Counted from the first letter of the stretch, positions 21,186-33,060 are shown. The stretch: DNA of 64,000 nucleotides from Oligoflexia bacterium (GCA_016861345.1 BOLD01000004.1:82177-146176); one strand, 5' to 3'. A program made the numbers and translations. The notes: a model not told the origin generated them from the sequence alone.

Positions 21186-21545
21186 TTAAGAACGGACTCT
21201 GCCCGCCTTAAAAAAAGAATCCATAGATTTTTTGAATTCTTCATAATGTAGCTTTTTGAAGAATTCGTCATCAACTGGTCTGATAACAACATTAATATCC
21301 ACTTCAAACTCAGATCCCGACTTCAAGATCTGCCTAAAGTACTCACGACACCAGCGCTTCAGTTTGTTTCGAATGACCGCAGGGCCAATTTTTCCAGGAA
21401 CGGTCCAGCCAAATCGCATGTAGCCAACATCGTTTTTCATGTAAGCTACCAGCAGCCATCTCGCTGCCACGAACCGTTTGCCCTTATTTTTTATATTCTG
21501 AAAGTCTCGGCTGAGCCTAAGTACGCGTGTTTTTTTATTTGCCAC
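21186..21545 (-). CDS. rnpA: Ribonuclease P protein component
   Basis: Protein subunit of RNase P, which matures the 5' ends of tRNAs. The RNR-type motif is visible as [13 protein letters not shown] (about residues 63-75), after [15 protein letters not shown] near the N-terminus. The start is a GTG at 21545 lying inside the end of rpmH, an 11-base overlap. 119 residues, normal for the family. Confidence 0.93.
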   Translation of the reverse strand: MANKKTRVLRLSRDFQNIKNKGKRFVAARWLLVAYMKNDVGYMRFGWTVPGKIGPAVIRNKLKRWCREYFRQILKSGSEFEVDINVVIRPVDDEFFKKLHYEEFKKSMDSFFKAGRVRS

Positions 21546-21684
21546 TAACCTTAACCGTTAGTCTTTTTCTACCCTTAGCTCTTCTTCTGCTAAGTACTGC
21601 TCTTCCGTCTGCTGTTGCCATTTTAGCAAGAAATCCATGAGTTCGTTTTCTTCTTACTTTGCTGGGCTGATATGTACGCTTCAT
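21535..21684 (-). CDS. rpmH: Ribosomal protein L34
   Basis: Small basic protein of the 50S subunit. The 49-residue translation starts [18 protein letters not shown] and continues with [20 protein letters not shown], the invariant L34 pattern, plus a four-residue longer tail (KVSGK). AGGAGA lies 6 bases before the ATG. It overlaps rnpA by 11 bases and has its own likely promoter at 21737-21765. Confidence 0.96.
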   Translation of the reverse strand: MKRTYQPSKVRRKRTHGFLAKMATADGRAVLSRRRAKGRKRLTVKVSGK

Positions 21685-21736
21685 TAAAATTCTCCTGAGA
21701 TTACGACTGTTTTAAACGTCAGCTTCAAGTCGGAGC

Positions 21737-21765
21737 AATAAAGCACAATGCGGCAAAGAGGTCAA
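21737..21765 (-). promoter_or_regulatory. Predicted promoter of rpmH-rnpA-yidD-yidC
   Basis: On the minus strand, TTGACC and TTTATT are separated by exactly 17 bases, about 50 bases before the rpmH ATG. It stands back-to-back with the dnaA promoter, with only three bases between the two -35 boxes. Sigma-70-type match by eye only. Confidence 0.5.
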
Positions 21766-21768
21766 CTG

Positions 21769-21797
21769 TTGAAAAGACATTTCCATGCTGCTATGAG
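21769..21797 (+). promoter_or_regulatory. Predicted promoter of dnaA
   Basis: TTGAAA and TATGAG are separated by 17 bases. Transcription would begin near 21804, giving a leader of only about 14 bases that consists mainly of the G-rich ribosome-binding site of dnaA. Confidence 0.5.
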
Positions 21798-21817
21798 GGC
21801 CGCGGGGGGAATTGGTC

Positions 21818-23239
21818 GTGGAATTAAATTTATCTTTTTGGGGTATTATTAAGGACAGGATTAAACAACGAAATCCAGGCAATAAGTTTCTGGAAAACTT
21901 TTTAGATCCAGTAACTTATGTGGATACTCTTGGGACAGCAGATGTCCCTCGTATCATTCTCAGTGTTCCCAGCAACATCCATCAATACTTTATTATTGAA
22001 AACTTCCTAAATCAAATTTATGAAGAAATTTCAGCTATTTACAAGGGTCCGTTTGAGGTCGATATCACAGTAAACAGTGGTGCTGGAGCTTCTGAAAACC
22101 AATCCAGCCTGCCTCATGACTATGTCGCTTATTCGGAAAACCAGTATCAAGCACCTAAAAATCAAATTGGATTTCAAGCTCAGGTTGTACCAAGTCAAAC
22201 TGACAAGAGAAGAGAAATTTTAAACTCAGAGTACACCTTTTCCACATTTGTCGTTGGTAGAAATAATGAGTTTGCTCATGCCGCTTGCTATAACGTCGCC
22301 CAAAATCCCGGCTCTGGTTACAATCCCCTCTTTATATGTGGACCCAGTGGAATGGGTAAAACCCACCTACTTCATGCTGTTGGTAATGAAATTAAAAATA
22401 GATTTCCTACTCTTAGAATCACTTACATGAGTGCCGAGTCTTTTTTAAATGAATGTATTGCAGCTATGCGAAAGCATAATATGGACAAGTTCCGCCAACA
22501 ATATCGAGACAATTCAGATATTTTATTAGTCGATGACGTCCAATATATAGGTAAGGGAGAGGCCACACAGGAAGAATTCTTCCATATGATTAACTCTTTT
22601 ATTGAGAAAAAGAAGCAAATCATTCTTGCATCTGACAGAATGCCTAAGGATATCATTAACTTAGAGGATCGCAATAGGTCACGTCTCGAATGGGGACTGA
22701 TTGCGGATATCCAAATGCCTGAATTTGAGACAAGAGTAGCCATTTTAAGATATAAGGCTGAAAAGTTTCATGTTCGTCTAAGTGATGAGGTGATTAATTA
22801 TATTGCGAGAATATCCAAAAAATCGATTCGTGAGCTTGAAGGTAACCTTAAAAAGGTAAAAATGTTCAGTGAACTTCAGGGGTTATCAATTGATATCGAG
22901 CTGGCTAGGCGTGTTTTGGCTACTCACGAAACCACGACTTCGATCACGATTGAGGATATTCAAAAGCTTGTTGCTGACCACTTTAAAGTCAGGGTTCTTG
23001 ATTTAAAATCAACAACCAGGGCTAAACAAATCGTTATTCCAAGGCAAATCTCGATGTACTTAATTAAGAAGCATCTGGATAAATCCCTAGTTGATATAGG
23101 ACGTGCTTTTGGTGGTAAGGATCATACAACTGTTATGAATTCCTTAGAGCGAGTTCAGTTTCTACAAAACACTGACGGAGATATCAAGAACGATATCGAA
23201 GAGTTAACGACGAGAATCCACAATATCACAGGAGTGTGA
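21818..23239 (+). CDS. dnaA: Chromosomal replication initiator DnaA
   Basis: AAA+ protein that binds DnaA boxes and opens oriC. Domain I (LNLSFWGIIKDRI) is at the N-terminus, then a linker to about residue 140; domain III has Walker A GPSGMGKTHLLHA (about 174) and Walker B LLVDDVQYI; domain IV ends with the box-binding motif GKDHTTVMNSL. A TTG at 21812 is possible, but GGGGGGA lies 7 bases before the GTG at 21818, so that start is preferred (473 residues). Confidence 0.97.
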   Translation: MELNLSFWGIIKDRIKQRNPGNKFLENFLDPVTYVDTLGTADVPRIILSVPSNIHQYFIIENFLNQIYEEISAIYKGPFEVDITVNSGAGASENQSSLPHDYVAYSENQYQAPKNQIGFQAQVVPSQTDKRREILNSEYTFSTFVVGRNNEFAHAACYNVAQNPGSGYNPLFICGPSGMGKTHLLHAVGNEIKNRFPTLRITYMSAESFLNECIAAMRKHNMDKFRQQYRDNSDILLVDDVQYIGKGEATQEEFFHMINSFIEKKKQIILASDRMPKDIINLEDRNRSRLEWGLIADIQMPEFETRVAILRYKAEKFHVRLSDEVINYIARISKKSIRELEGNLKKVKMFSELQGLSIDIELARRVLATHETTTSITIEDIQKLVADHFKVRVLDLKSTTRAKQIVIPRQISMYLIKKHLDKSLVDIGRAFGGKDHTTVMNSLERVQFLQNTDGDIKNDIEELTTRIHNITGV

Positions 23240-23462
23240 ATGTGGGTTGTGGAAGACTTTGTGTAAAAGTCTTGGGGTTAAATTGTGAATCTTCTTATCC
23301 ACAAATTTGTCGGATTTTAAGCTTCAGAATTTTAACGCATTATCCACAATGTTTTTTCAGTGTTTACAAGAGCTTGGGTGATTTGATAGGTTTTCCACGC
23401 TCCTACTACTACTACGTATATTTATATATATAAGTATTAATATAAATACCTGAGAGGGATTT
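23240..23462. other. oriC: Replication origin oriC (dnaA-dnaN intergenic region)
   Basis: The 223-base gap holds two perfect DnaA boxes TTATCCACA (23295-23303 and 23340-23348), a box-like TTTTCCACG (23391-23399), then CTA repeated four times (23403-23414), then a stretch of A and T with little G or C (about 23417-23447). This order of box, short GC-containing spacer, DnaA-trio and AT-rich DNA is the basal unwinding layout described for bacterial origins. Weaker reverse boxes such as TGTGGAAGA (23248-23256) lie near the dnaA stop. Genes on either side point away from the region. Confidence 0.85.
23391..23414 (+). promoter_or_regulatory. DnaA box plus DnaA-trio run
   Basis: TTTTCCACG is followed after three bases by four CTA triplets, which on the complementary strand read as 3'-GAT-5' repeats, the consensus DnaA-trio on which DnaA assembles to melt DNA. 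The AT-rich stretch begins right after. Confidence 0.75.
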
Positions 23463-24569
23463 ATGAAAATTGAAATAGAAAAAAAAGATCTGATGAGTCT
23501 CATTGGAAAGACTCAAAACATTGTAGAAAAAAGAAATACAATGCCAGTTCTTGTAAACATTCTTCTCGAGGCAAATGAAGATCAGCTTAAAGTTTTTGCA
23601 ACAGACCTTGAAGTCAGTTTAACCGATTCAGCACCAATCAAGAATCTCCAGCCTGGAAAAGTAGCAGTCAGTGCAAAAAATCTTTTTGAAATAATAAAAG
23701 AGCTATCAGATGGACCAATTCAATTAATCAAAAAAGAAAATAACTGGCTTGAAATTAAACAAGGCAAATATCAATCAAAAATTGTTGGAATCAGTGCTGA
23801 AGAATATCCCATCTTTCCAACGTACTCTGGGCAGGGTTTTATTAAAATTCAAGCTGATGTTTTAAAAGACATGATTGATAAAACTATTTATTCTGTTTCA
23901 AATGATGAAACAAGATACCATTTAAACGGAGTGTATTTTGAGCAAAAAGACGACCAGGGTTACATTATGGTTGCAACTGATGGACATCGTCTGAGTTTAA
24001 TTTCTAGAAAAATTCCTTCATCGAAAGCAATTACCAAACAAGGTGTTATTATTCCTCGTAAAGGATTATTTGAAATTAAAAAGCTTCTTGAAGTTTTAGG
24101 TGGAGAATTTGATCTTGCAATCGATGGATCGCAATTAATTGTTCGGCATGGATCAACAACATTAATGGTTCGTTTAATTGAAGGAAAATATCCCAATTAT
24201 TCACAGTTTATTCCACAAAAGCTCAATCAAAAAATCATAATCAACAAAGAGGCTTTTTTAACTTCGTTAAAACGAGTTTCCTTACTTGCTAATCATAAAT
24301 CAAAGGCTGTTACTTTATCCCTTACAAATGGAAAAATGGAAATCGCATCCAATAACCCTGAGCTTGGTGACGCCAAAGAAGAAATTGAAGTTGGTTACAC
24401 TGGTAAAGATATGAAAATCGGCTTTAATGCAAAATATATCCAAGATATTTTAGGTGCGATTAGCGCTGATGAAGTTGATTTTGAAATTAATGATCAACTT
24501 TCGCCAGGCCTTGTTCGACCTCATAATGACAGCACTTACACATGTGTTGTTATGCCAATGAGAATTTGA
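23463..24569 (+). CDS. dnaN: DNA polymerase III beta sliding clamp
   Basis: Ring-shaped processivity clamp of the replicative polymerase. 368 residues with three repeated clamp domains; recognisable segments are KRNTMPVLVNILLEA, the central ATDGHRLSLISRKI and the C-terminal YTCVVMPMRI, which forms part of the peptide-binding pocket. AGAGGGAT precedes the ATG. First gene right of oriC. Confidence 0.97.
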   Translation: MKIEIEKKDLMSLIGKTQNIVEKRNTMPVLVNILLEANEDQLKVFATDLEVSLTDSAPIKNLQPGKVAVSAKNLFEIIKELSDGPIQLIKKENNWLEIKQGKYQSKIVGISAEEYPIFPTYSGQGFIKIQADVLKDMIDKTIYSVSNDETRYHLNGVYFEQKDDQGYIMVATDGHRLSLISRKIPSSKAITKQGVIIPRKGLFEIKKLLEVLGGEFDLAIDGSQLIVRHGSTTLMVRLIEGKYPNYSQFIPQKLNQKIIINKEAFLTSLKRVSLLANHKSKAVTLSLTNGKMEIASNNPELGDAKEEIEVGYTGKDMKIGFNAKYIQDILGAISADEVDFEINDQLSPGLVRPHNDSTYTCVVMPMRI

Positions 24570-24575
24570 TTTAGC

Positions 24576-25712
24576 TTGTATTTCACAAAAGCAAGTTACT
24601 ACCAATTTCGAAATCTAAACTCACTTGAGATTAAGTTCTCAAAAAAGGTAAATATATTTCTTGGTAAAAATGGCCAAGGAAAAACAAATTTACTTGAAGG
24701 TTTATATTTACTGACTCAGGGACAATCGTTTCGTTATGGAGATAACTCAAATCTCATTCAAAAAAATAAAAACGAGTCTGTATTAAGAGCTCAAGTAGTT
24801 GATGGGGATTTAGAATTTGAAATTGCTGCGCAGATATTAAAATCAAGAAAAAATTTTCTACTGAATAAAAAGAAAACGACGTCGACAGAAATACAAAAAA
24901 AATTTTCGTCAGTTATTTTTAGTCCAGAAAGCCTTGCCTCGATTAAAGAGGGCGCCGATCTGAGAAGACAGCTTATTGACGAGCTTTTAACTTCAGCTGA
25001 TCAAAAAAATATTCAATTGATTGCTGATTTCCGTAAATGCCTTAAGATAAGAAATAAGATCCTCAAGAACGGCCTTGATGGGTTAACACCCGAAAATGAA
25101 ACAAAAGCCCTTTTAGAGAGTATAAACCCTCTCTTTTTTAGACTCGGAGCCGAATTATCGGTTGAAAGGGTCCGGGCATTAAGAGCGGTCTTACCAGAAA
25201 TAAATAACTCGATGCAATATATCTCACGAACACAAAATGTGGATATCTCGGTGGAGTATGTGATTTCCGGTGAAAATAGCATGAGTTTTACCCCTGAAAT
25301 GATCGCAAATTCGATCAAAAAAAGGGGTTATGAACTTGAAAATGCAGAGCGCGGGGCAGGGACCTCTTTAGTAGGCCCTCAGAAGCATGACGTCATATTC
25401 TTATATAACCAAAATAACTCGAGATTTTTTTGTTCGCAGGGGCAGCAAAGGGCGTTGATATTATCTTTCAAAATGGCCCAAATTGTGTATCATAGCAAGG
25501 TTCACGGCACATACCCAGTGTTGATGTTAGATGATGTGCTCTCTGAGCTTGATCAAGATAAGCGAGAGGCGTTGATTTCGTTTCTTCACGGAATCAACAC
25601 GCAGATTTTTATCACCACGACGGATGTTCATCTTTCAGATTCGATGAAAGATGAAATGAGGGATGAATTACCAGCTGTGTTCATTGTTCAAGATGGAAAT
25701 GTGGAAGGATAG
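24576..25712 (+). CDS. recF: DNA replication and repair protein RecF
   Basis: SMC-like ATPase that acts with RecOR to load RecA at gaps. Walker A GKNGQGKTNLLE (about residue 30), ABC-type signature and Walker B VLMLDDVLSELDQDKR (about 315) are present over 378 residues. The likely start is a TTG at 24576, six bases after the dnaN stop; no good ribosome-binding site is visible, so expression probably relies on coupling to dnaN. Confidence 0.94.
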   Translation: MYFTKASYYQFRNLNSLEIKFSKKVNIFLGKNGQGKTNLLEGLYLLTQGQSFRYGDNSNLIQKNKNESVLRAQVVDGDLEFEIAAQILKSRKNFLLNKKKTTSTEIQKKFSSVIFSPESLASIKEGADLRRQLIDELLTSADQKNIQLIADFRKCLKIRNKILKNGLDGLTPENETKALLESINPLFFRLGAELSVERVRALRAVLPEINNSMQYISRTQNVDISVEYVISGENSMSFTPEMIANSIKKRGYELENAERGAGTSLVGPQKHDVIFLYNQNNSRFFCSQGQQRALILSFKMAQIVYHSKVHGTYPVLMLDDVLSELDQDKREALISFLHGINTQIFITTTDVHLSDSMKDEMRDELPAVFIVQDGNVEG

Positions 25713-28142
<2,430 letters not shown>

Positions 28143-28154
28143 TAAGGGTTAACC

Positions 28155-30635
28155 ATGGAATCGAATCAAGAACAAAAAGGCGTAACAGTAGTCGATATTA
28201 ATAAAGAAATGCGAGAAGCCTATTTGCAGTACTCGATGAGCGTCATCGTGGGTCGCGCACTTCCAGATGTTCGAGATGGCTTAAAGCCAGTTCATCGTCG
28301 AATTTTATTTGCTCAATACGACATGAGCAATACTCACGATAAACCGTACAAGAAATCGGCTCGTGTGGTCGGAGATGTGATCGGTAAATACCACCCCCAC
28401 GGAGATACCGCTGTTTACGATACAATGGTTCGTATGGCCCAGGATTTTTCTTTGAGATACCCTCTCGAAGACGGCCAAGGAAACTTTGGATCAATCGACG
28501 GAGACTCACCAGCAGCCATGCGTTACACAGAAGTGCGGATGACAAGACTTGCTGAGGAGTTGTTAGAGGATATCGAAAAGGAAACCATTCCGTTTGGTCC
28601 AAACTACGACGACTCTCTTGAGGTTCCACTTGTTTTGCCAGCAAAATTTCCTAATTTATTAGTTAACGGAAGTGCCGGTATTGCCGTTGGTATGGCGACA
28701 AATATTCCGCCGCACAACTTAGGCGAAGTTATTGATGGATGTATTCATGTTATCAATAAGCCAGACTGCACGATTGATGAACTTTTAGAAAAAATTCCTG
28801 GTCCAGACTTTCCATCGGCAGGTGTGATTGCTGGAACTCAAGGCATTCATCAGGCCTACAAAAAGGGAAAAGGAATTATCACTCTTAAGGCTGTTGCTGA
28901 TATTGAAACGAAAAAAGACGGCCGCGAAGAGATTATTGTTACCGAAATTCCCTATCAAGTTAACAAAGCAAAATTAATTGAGAGCATTGCTGATCTTGTT
29001 CGAGACAAGCAAATTGAAGGCATTTCTGATATTCGAGATGAATCTTCTCGCGAAGGAATGAGAATTGTTATTCAAATTAAGAAAGGCGAAAACGCCTCTG
29101 TCATTCTGAATCGACTTTATAAATTTACTCAGCTTCAGGTGAGCTATGGAATCATAATGCTCGCACTGGATGCGAAAAATCAGCCGGTCACTTTTGATTT
29201 AAAAGGCATGCTTCAGGCCTTTGTCGATCACCGCCGCGATGTGATCACAAAGCGATGTATTTTTGACCTTAAGAAAGCTCAAGAAAGAGCCCACATCTTA
29301 GAAGGATTGAAAAAGGCCCTTGATAATATTGACGCTGTTATTCAAACAATTAAAGCTTCGAAAGAGCCAAAAGCAGCTCAAGAAGCCCTCATTGCGAAGT
29401 TTGCATTCTCTGAAAAACAGGCCGTTGCTATTTTAGAAATGCGACTTCAAAGACTTACGGGCCTTGAAAGAGAAAAAATAGACAATGAACTTGCAGAACT
29501 TATGAAGCAAATCGAATGGCTTCAATTTGTCCTTGCTGACGTTCGTGAGGTTTTCAAAATTATCATTAACGAATTGACTGAAATTAAGAAAAAATATGGC
29601 GATAAGCGCCGATCTCAGATCATTGGCGATGCGAATGATATTGAAGACGAAGACCTGATCGCAGACGAACAAGTTGTCGTTACAATTACAAACACAGGAT
29701 ACATTAAGCGAATTCCAATTGCTGAATACCGCGTTCAAAAGCGAGGGGGAAAAGGCCTTAAGGGTATGGAAACTCGCGAAGAAGATTACGTTACTGACAT
29801 CTTTATTGCGAGCACCAAGACCACCCTGCTTGTCTTTACAGATAAAGGAAAAGTCTATTGGTGTAAGGTTCACCGATTGCCAATCGGAAACCGCACATCA
29901 AAAGGAAAAGCTATTGCAAACGTTGTTCAACTATCAAGTGGCGAAAATGTTATGGCCGTCTTGCAGGTTGACGAGTTTGTTGAAAGCAAATATGTCGTCA
30001 TGCTAACTAAAAACGGCGTGATCAAGAAAACATCGTTGGACTCTTTCTCGAACCAAAGAACTGCAGGAATTATCGCGCTGACGACAGATCTTGAAGACAA
30101 CGTTATTGATGCAAAAATCAGTGACGGTCAAAGCGATATCTTCATAGCGACTCGCGAGGGAATGTCGATCCGCTTTAACGAAGATGATGTTCGCCCAATG
30201 GGTCGATCTGCTCGAGGAGTGAAAGGGATCACCTTAGCAAAAGAAGACACTGTTATTGGAATGGAAGTTATTGAAAAAGATAGCAAAGATACCATTTTGA
30301 TGGTGACCGAAGGCGGATACGGAAAACGGTCTGAGGTGGGCGAGTACAGAATTCAGGGTCGTGGCGGAGTTGGTATTATTACTCAAAAGACAACCGATAA
30401 GGTTGGTAAAGTCGTGGGCGCTCGAAAAGTTCAAGATAAACATGAGGTTATTCTAACCACCGATAAGGGACAAGTTATCCGAATGAAGGTTCAGGATATT
30501 TCTGTTCTAGGTCGAAATACCCAAGGTGTTCGTCTGATTAATCTTGATGGAAAAGAAGAACTTGTTACAGGGCTTGCGGTTATCGAGGATGTTGGTGGCG
30601 ATGAGCCCGGCCAAGATGCAGAACAGCTGCACTAA
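28155..30635 (+). CDS. gyrA: DNA gyrase subunit A
   Basis: DNA-cleaving subunit of gyrase. The catalytic tyrosine is in AAMRYTEVRM (about residue 122). The quinolone-determining region reads HPHGDTAVYDT, with Thr where E. coli has Ser83 and the Asp87 equivalent kept. The GyrA box in the C-terminal beta-pinwheel reads QKRGGKG, close to QRRGGKG, so supercoiling activity is expected. The acidic tail ends GDEPGQDAEQLH. 826 residues, standard length. Confidence 0.97.
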   Translation: MESNQEQKGVTVVDINKEMREAYLQYSMSVIVGRALPDVRDGLKPVHRRILFAQYDMSNTHDKPYKKSARVVGDVIGKYHPHGDTAVYDTMVRMAQDFSLRYPLEDGQGNFGSIDGDSPAAMRYTEVRMTRLAEELLEDIEKETIPFGPNYDDSLEVPLVLPAKFPNLLVNGSAGIAVGMATNIPPHNLGEVIDGCIHVINKPDCTIDELLEKIPGPDFPSAGVIAGTQGIHQAYKKGKGIITLKAVADIETKKDGREEIIVTEIPYQVNKAKLIESIADLVRDKQIEGISDIRDESSREGMRIVIQIKKGENASVILNRLYKFTQLQVSYGIIMLALDAKNQPVTFDLKGMLQAFVDHRRDVITKRCIFDLKKAQERAHILEGLKKALDNIDAVIQTIKASKEPKAAQEALIAKFAFSEKQAVAILEMRLQRLTGLEREKIDNELAELMKQIEWLQFVLADVREVFKIIINELTEIKKKYGDKRRSQIIGDANDIEDEDLIADEQVVVTITNTGYIKRIPIAEYRVQKRGGKGLKGMETREEDYVTDIFIASTKTTLLVFTDKGKVYWCKVHRLPIGNRTSKGKAIANVVQLSSGENVMAVLQVDEFVESKYVVMLTKNGVIKKTSLDSFSNQRTAGIIALTTDLEDNVIDAKISDGQSDIFIATREGMSIRFNEDDVRPMGRSARGVKGITLAKEDTVIGMEVIEKDSKDTILMVTEGGYGKRSEVGEYRIQGRGGVGIITQKTTDKVGKVVGARKVQDKHEVILTTDKGQVIRMKVQDISVLGRNTQGVRLINLDGKEELVTGLAVIEDVGGDEPGQDAEQLH

Positions 30636-31428
30636 GCTTTTAGCAATATTTGTAGCCCTCTGTTTTTTTGTGGGCTGCGACCTTGTGGAAAAAAAGGATT
30701 TTAATACAGCGACGGCCTATGCTGAAAAAAAAGAATTTCGGCAGGCCCTCGTTTATTATGATCGAGTCATACAACGAAACCAAGAGACCGAAATCAGCCT
30801 GTTCGCCGCCCGAGAGGGCGCCCGAATTTCTTTGCTGGACTTAAAAGACTTTAAAAAGGCGGCGGAATATTACCAGCTAATAGTTCTTTATTCAAAGGAT
30901 CTGGCCGAAAGGCTTTTGGCCCAAAAACAGATTGCAACAATTTATTTTGATCAGCTCACGGACTATTCAAGGGCGGTTGTCGAGATTAACAAGCTTCTTG
31001 GCATGAGCCTAGATCCTACTGAGGCGTCAAAATATAAAATGAATCTGGCCAGAGCATACTATTATCAAAACAACTTTTTCCAGGCAGAATCTGAGGCCAA
31101 CGAGTTTCTAAAAAAAAGCACAAACGATGACGACCGATTTCAGATGCTGGTGCTTAAGGGAAATATCTTTTTAGCAAAAAAAGACATACAAAAGGCCTCA
31201 GAAATATTTCATGAAATTCTGAAAAAATATCCAGATCGAGCCGTCAAAGAAAATGTGGCCATCACTCTTGCTGTGGCTTACGAAGAGATGAAGGATTTTA
31301 ATTCAGCCATTTCTGTGCTTGAGGCCATGCGACCCCATCATCCCCAGCCCGACTACATCGATATTCGAATTAAGCGCTTGCTTGAGCGTCAAAAAAATCA
31401 ACCCAATGCAAAAAGAGGAAAAAAGTGA
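30601..31428 (+). CDS. TPR-containing lipoprotein
   Basis: 275-residue protein with a signal segment ending FFVGC, a good lipobox, followed by tetratricopeptide-like repeats (AEKKEFRQALVYYDRVIQ, DFKKAAEYYQLIVLYSKDL, IQKASEIFHEILKKYPD). It probably serves as a protein-interaction scaffold in the periplasm. The frame runs back inside gyrA to 30544, but the ATGs at 30601 and 30616 give proper signal peptides; 30601 is used here. It overlaps gyrA by 35 bases and the next gene by 4, so it belongs to the gyrA-to-atpE transcription unit. Confidence 0.8.
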   Translation: MSPAKMQNSCTKLLAIFVALCFFVGCDLVEKKDFNTATAYAEKKEFRQALVYYDRVIQRNQETEISLFAAREGARISLLDLKDFKKAAEYYQLIVLYSKDLAERLLAQKQIATIYFDQLTDYSRAVVEINKLLGMSLDPTEASKYKMNLARAYYYQNNFFQAESEANEFLKKSTNDDDRFQMLVLKGNIFLAKKDIQKASEIFHEILKKYPDRAVKENVAITLAVAYEEMKDFNSAISVLEAMRPHHPQPDYIDIRIKRLLERQKNQPNAKRGKK

Positions 31429-31649
31429 AAAATAACAAGTACTTGATTTTTGCAGCGATGGGATTTGAATTGGGTGGAATTATCTTATCTTGTATTTGGC
31501 TTGGTTCGATAATCGATAAGCAATACTCATTGAATGGACTTGGAATTGCTGGATTGTCGATGGTTGGATTGGCCTCGTGGATTTACCACATTGTTATTTT
31601 AGCGAAAAGAATTGAAAAAACAGCAGAAGAGAAAAACAAAGACGAATGA
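31425..31649 (+). CDS. AtpZ-like small membrane protein of the ATP synthase operon
   Basis: 74 residues with two membrane helices (about 7-28 and 38-60) joined by a short loop, and a charged tail; this matches the ATPase gene 1/AtpZ family encoded ahead of Fo genes. In some bacteria AtpZ and AtpI form a cation channel. GTG start overlapping the previous stop; ends overlapping the next gene as ATGA. Confidence 0.75.
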   Translation: MKNNKYLIFAAMGFELGGIILSCIWLGSIIDKQYSLNGLGIAGLSMVGLASWIYHIVILAKRIEKTAEEKNKDE

Positions 31650-31987
31650 AAACACTTCTCCTTTTTCAGGCCCTTGTCGTCGCAGCAGGAACAGCGGCGC
31701 TTGCCTACACAACAGAATATCGCTCTGCACAATCATTTCTCTATGGGGGGCTTCTTGTTCTGCTTAATCTGTCAGCACATGGACTGATTTGGTCATGGAT
31801 TGTTCGCAAAAAACTCATTGCCCTGGCGGTCTCTCTCATTGTATTTAAGTACGCGATTTTCGGTGTCATTATTTTCCTTCTCGTAAGGTCAAACCAAGTG
31901 GACCCACTCTGGTTTAGTTTAGGAGTCGGAAGCTTACTGATTACCGGAATATTTAAAGCGGTCTTTTTCTTGAACCGAAAACAGTGA
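31646..31987 (+). CDS. AtpI-like ATP synthase assembly protein
   Basis: 113 residues with four predicted membrane helices and position directly before atpB, as for AtpI, which helps assemble the c ring or carries cations with AtpZ. Sequence conservation in this family is low, so the call rests on topology, length and neighbours. Confidence 0.7.
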   Translation: MKTLLLFQALVVAAGTAALAYTTEYRSAQSFLYGGLLVLLNLSAHGLIWSWIVRKKLIALAVSLIVFKYAIFGVIIFLLVRSNQVDPLWFSLGVGSLLITGIFKAVFFLNRKQ

Positions 31988-31993
31988 GGAATC

Positions 31994-32683
31994 ATGTCTT
32001 TTAGCTTAACGTCTTTAATTCCAGGAGTTGGTAACGAATACGCTCACGTCGCAACAGCTGCAATTGTTTCTGGCGGGCTGATGCTGGCGGGGGCCGCAGC
32101 AAGAAGCTCAATGGTAAAACTTGGAGATAAAGCCGTTATTCCTGCCGATAAATTTTCAGCGAAGGGCTTAGTCGAACTGACCGTTGAGTTTATCCACGGG
32201 GTTGTCGACATGGTTATTGGTGAGCATGGGAGAAAATATACTCCGATGTTTTCAGCCGTTTTTGTATTTGTCCTGATTAACAATCTTGTTGGAGTTATTC
32301 CTGGAATGACACCAGCAACTCAGCAAATTAACACAACCCTTGGTATGGGTATTTTTATGTTCTTGGCCTATAACTACCTTGGACTTAAAGAGAACGGCGT
32401 TGCCTACCTTAAACACTTCTTGGGGCCATTGCTTGCACTGGCGCCGCTCATGGTTGTGATCGAAGTGATCTCACACATCGTTCGACCAGTGAGCTTGGGA
32501 CTTCGTCTTGCAAACGTGATGATGGGTGACCACACCGTTCTTGGTGTGTTTACAGACCTTGTCCCACTACTGGTTCCAATTCCATTCTATTTGCTCGGAA
32601 TTTTCGTCTGCTTCGTGCAAGCATTCGTCTTCACTCTTCTGTCGATGGTGTATATCGCCCTTGCGACAGCGCACGACCATTAA
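31994..32683 (+). CDS. atpB: Fo ATP synthase a subunit
   Basis: Stator subunit with the ion half-channels. The essential Arg is in RPVSLGLRLANVMMGDHTVL (about residues 156-175), equivalent to the LRLFGN motif. Several membrane helices over 229 residues. The extramembrane N-terminal segment is short. Followed after 47 bases by atpE. Confidence 0.95.
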   Translation: MSFSLTSLIPGVGNEYAHVATAAIVSGGLMLAGAAARSSMVKLGDKAVIPADKFSAKGLVELTVEFIHGVVDMVIGEHGRKYTPMFSAVFVFVLINNLVGVIPGMTPATQQINTTLGMGIFMFLAYNYLGLKENGVAYLKHFLGPLLALAPLMVVIEVISHIVRPVSLGLRLANVMMGDHTVLGVFTDLVPLLVPIPFYLLGIFVCFVQAFVFTLLSMVYIALATAHDH

Positions 32684-32730
32684 TAGACAACCAACAACTG
32701 TAAATTTAGTAAAAGAAGGAGAAAAACTAA

Positions 32731-33060
32731 ATGAAAACAGCAAAAACAGTATTCGCAGTAATCGTATCAACTCTTCTTGCAAACGTAGCGATGGCACAAG
32801 ATGCCGCTCACGCTGCTGCTGCTGGCGGAATCACTGATAAAGGTCTAATCGCTCTTGCAGCTGGTTTGGCTATCGGCTTGGCAGCATTCGGAGGCGCGCT
32901 TGGACAATCTAAAGCTGCTGCATCTGCACTTGAGGGCATCGCTCGTAACCCAGCGGCTCAAGGTAAGATCTTCGTTCCAATGATCATCGGTCTTGCTCTT
33001 ATCGAGTCACTTGTGATCTACGCTCTTGTTGTTGCTTTCGCACTCAACGGAAAAGTTTAA
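32731..33060 (+). CDS. atpE: Fo ATP synthase c subunit with an export-like N-terminus
   Basis: Forms the rotor ring. At 109 residues it is about 30 longer than usual, because a signal-peptide-like stretch (residues 1-22, ending AMAQ) and an Ala/His segment precede the two-helix hairpin. The loop has ARNPAA and the second helix has the ion-binding Glu in [10 protein letters not shown]; the first helix has GQSKAA. Gln, Glu, Ser and Tyr match the sodium ligands known for Ilyobacter-type rings, but the adjacent Thr is Leu, so the coupling ion is uncertain. A strong terminator follows. Confidence 0.94.
   Translation: MKTAKTVFAVIVSTLLANVAMAQDAAHAAAAGGITDKGLIALAAGLAIGLAAFGGALGQSKAAASALEGIARNPAAQGKIFVPMIIGLALIESLVIYALVVAFALNGKV

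Noticed and set aside
21181..21307. Extended N-terminus of YidD
   Set aside because: It overlaps rnpA in a different frame and would make YidD far longer than the family; the ATG at 21178 fits.
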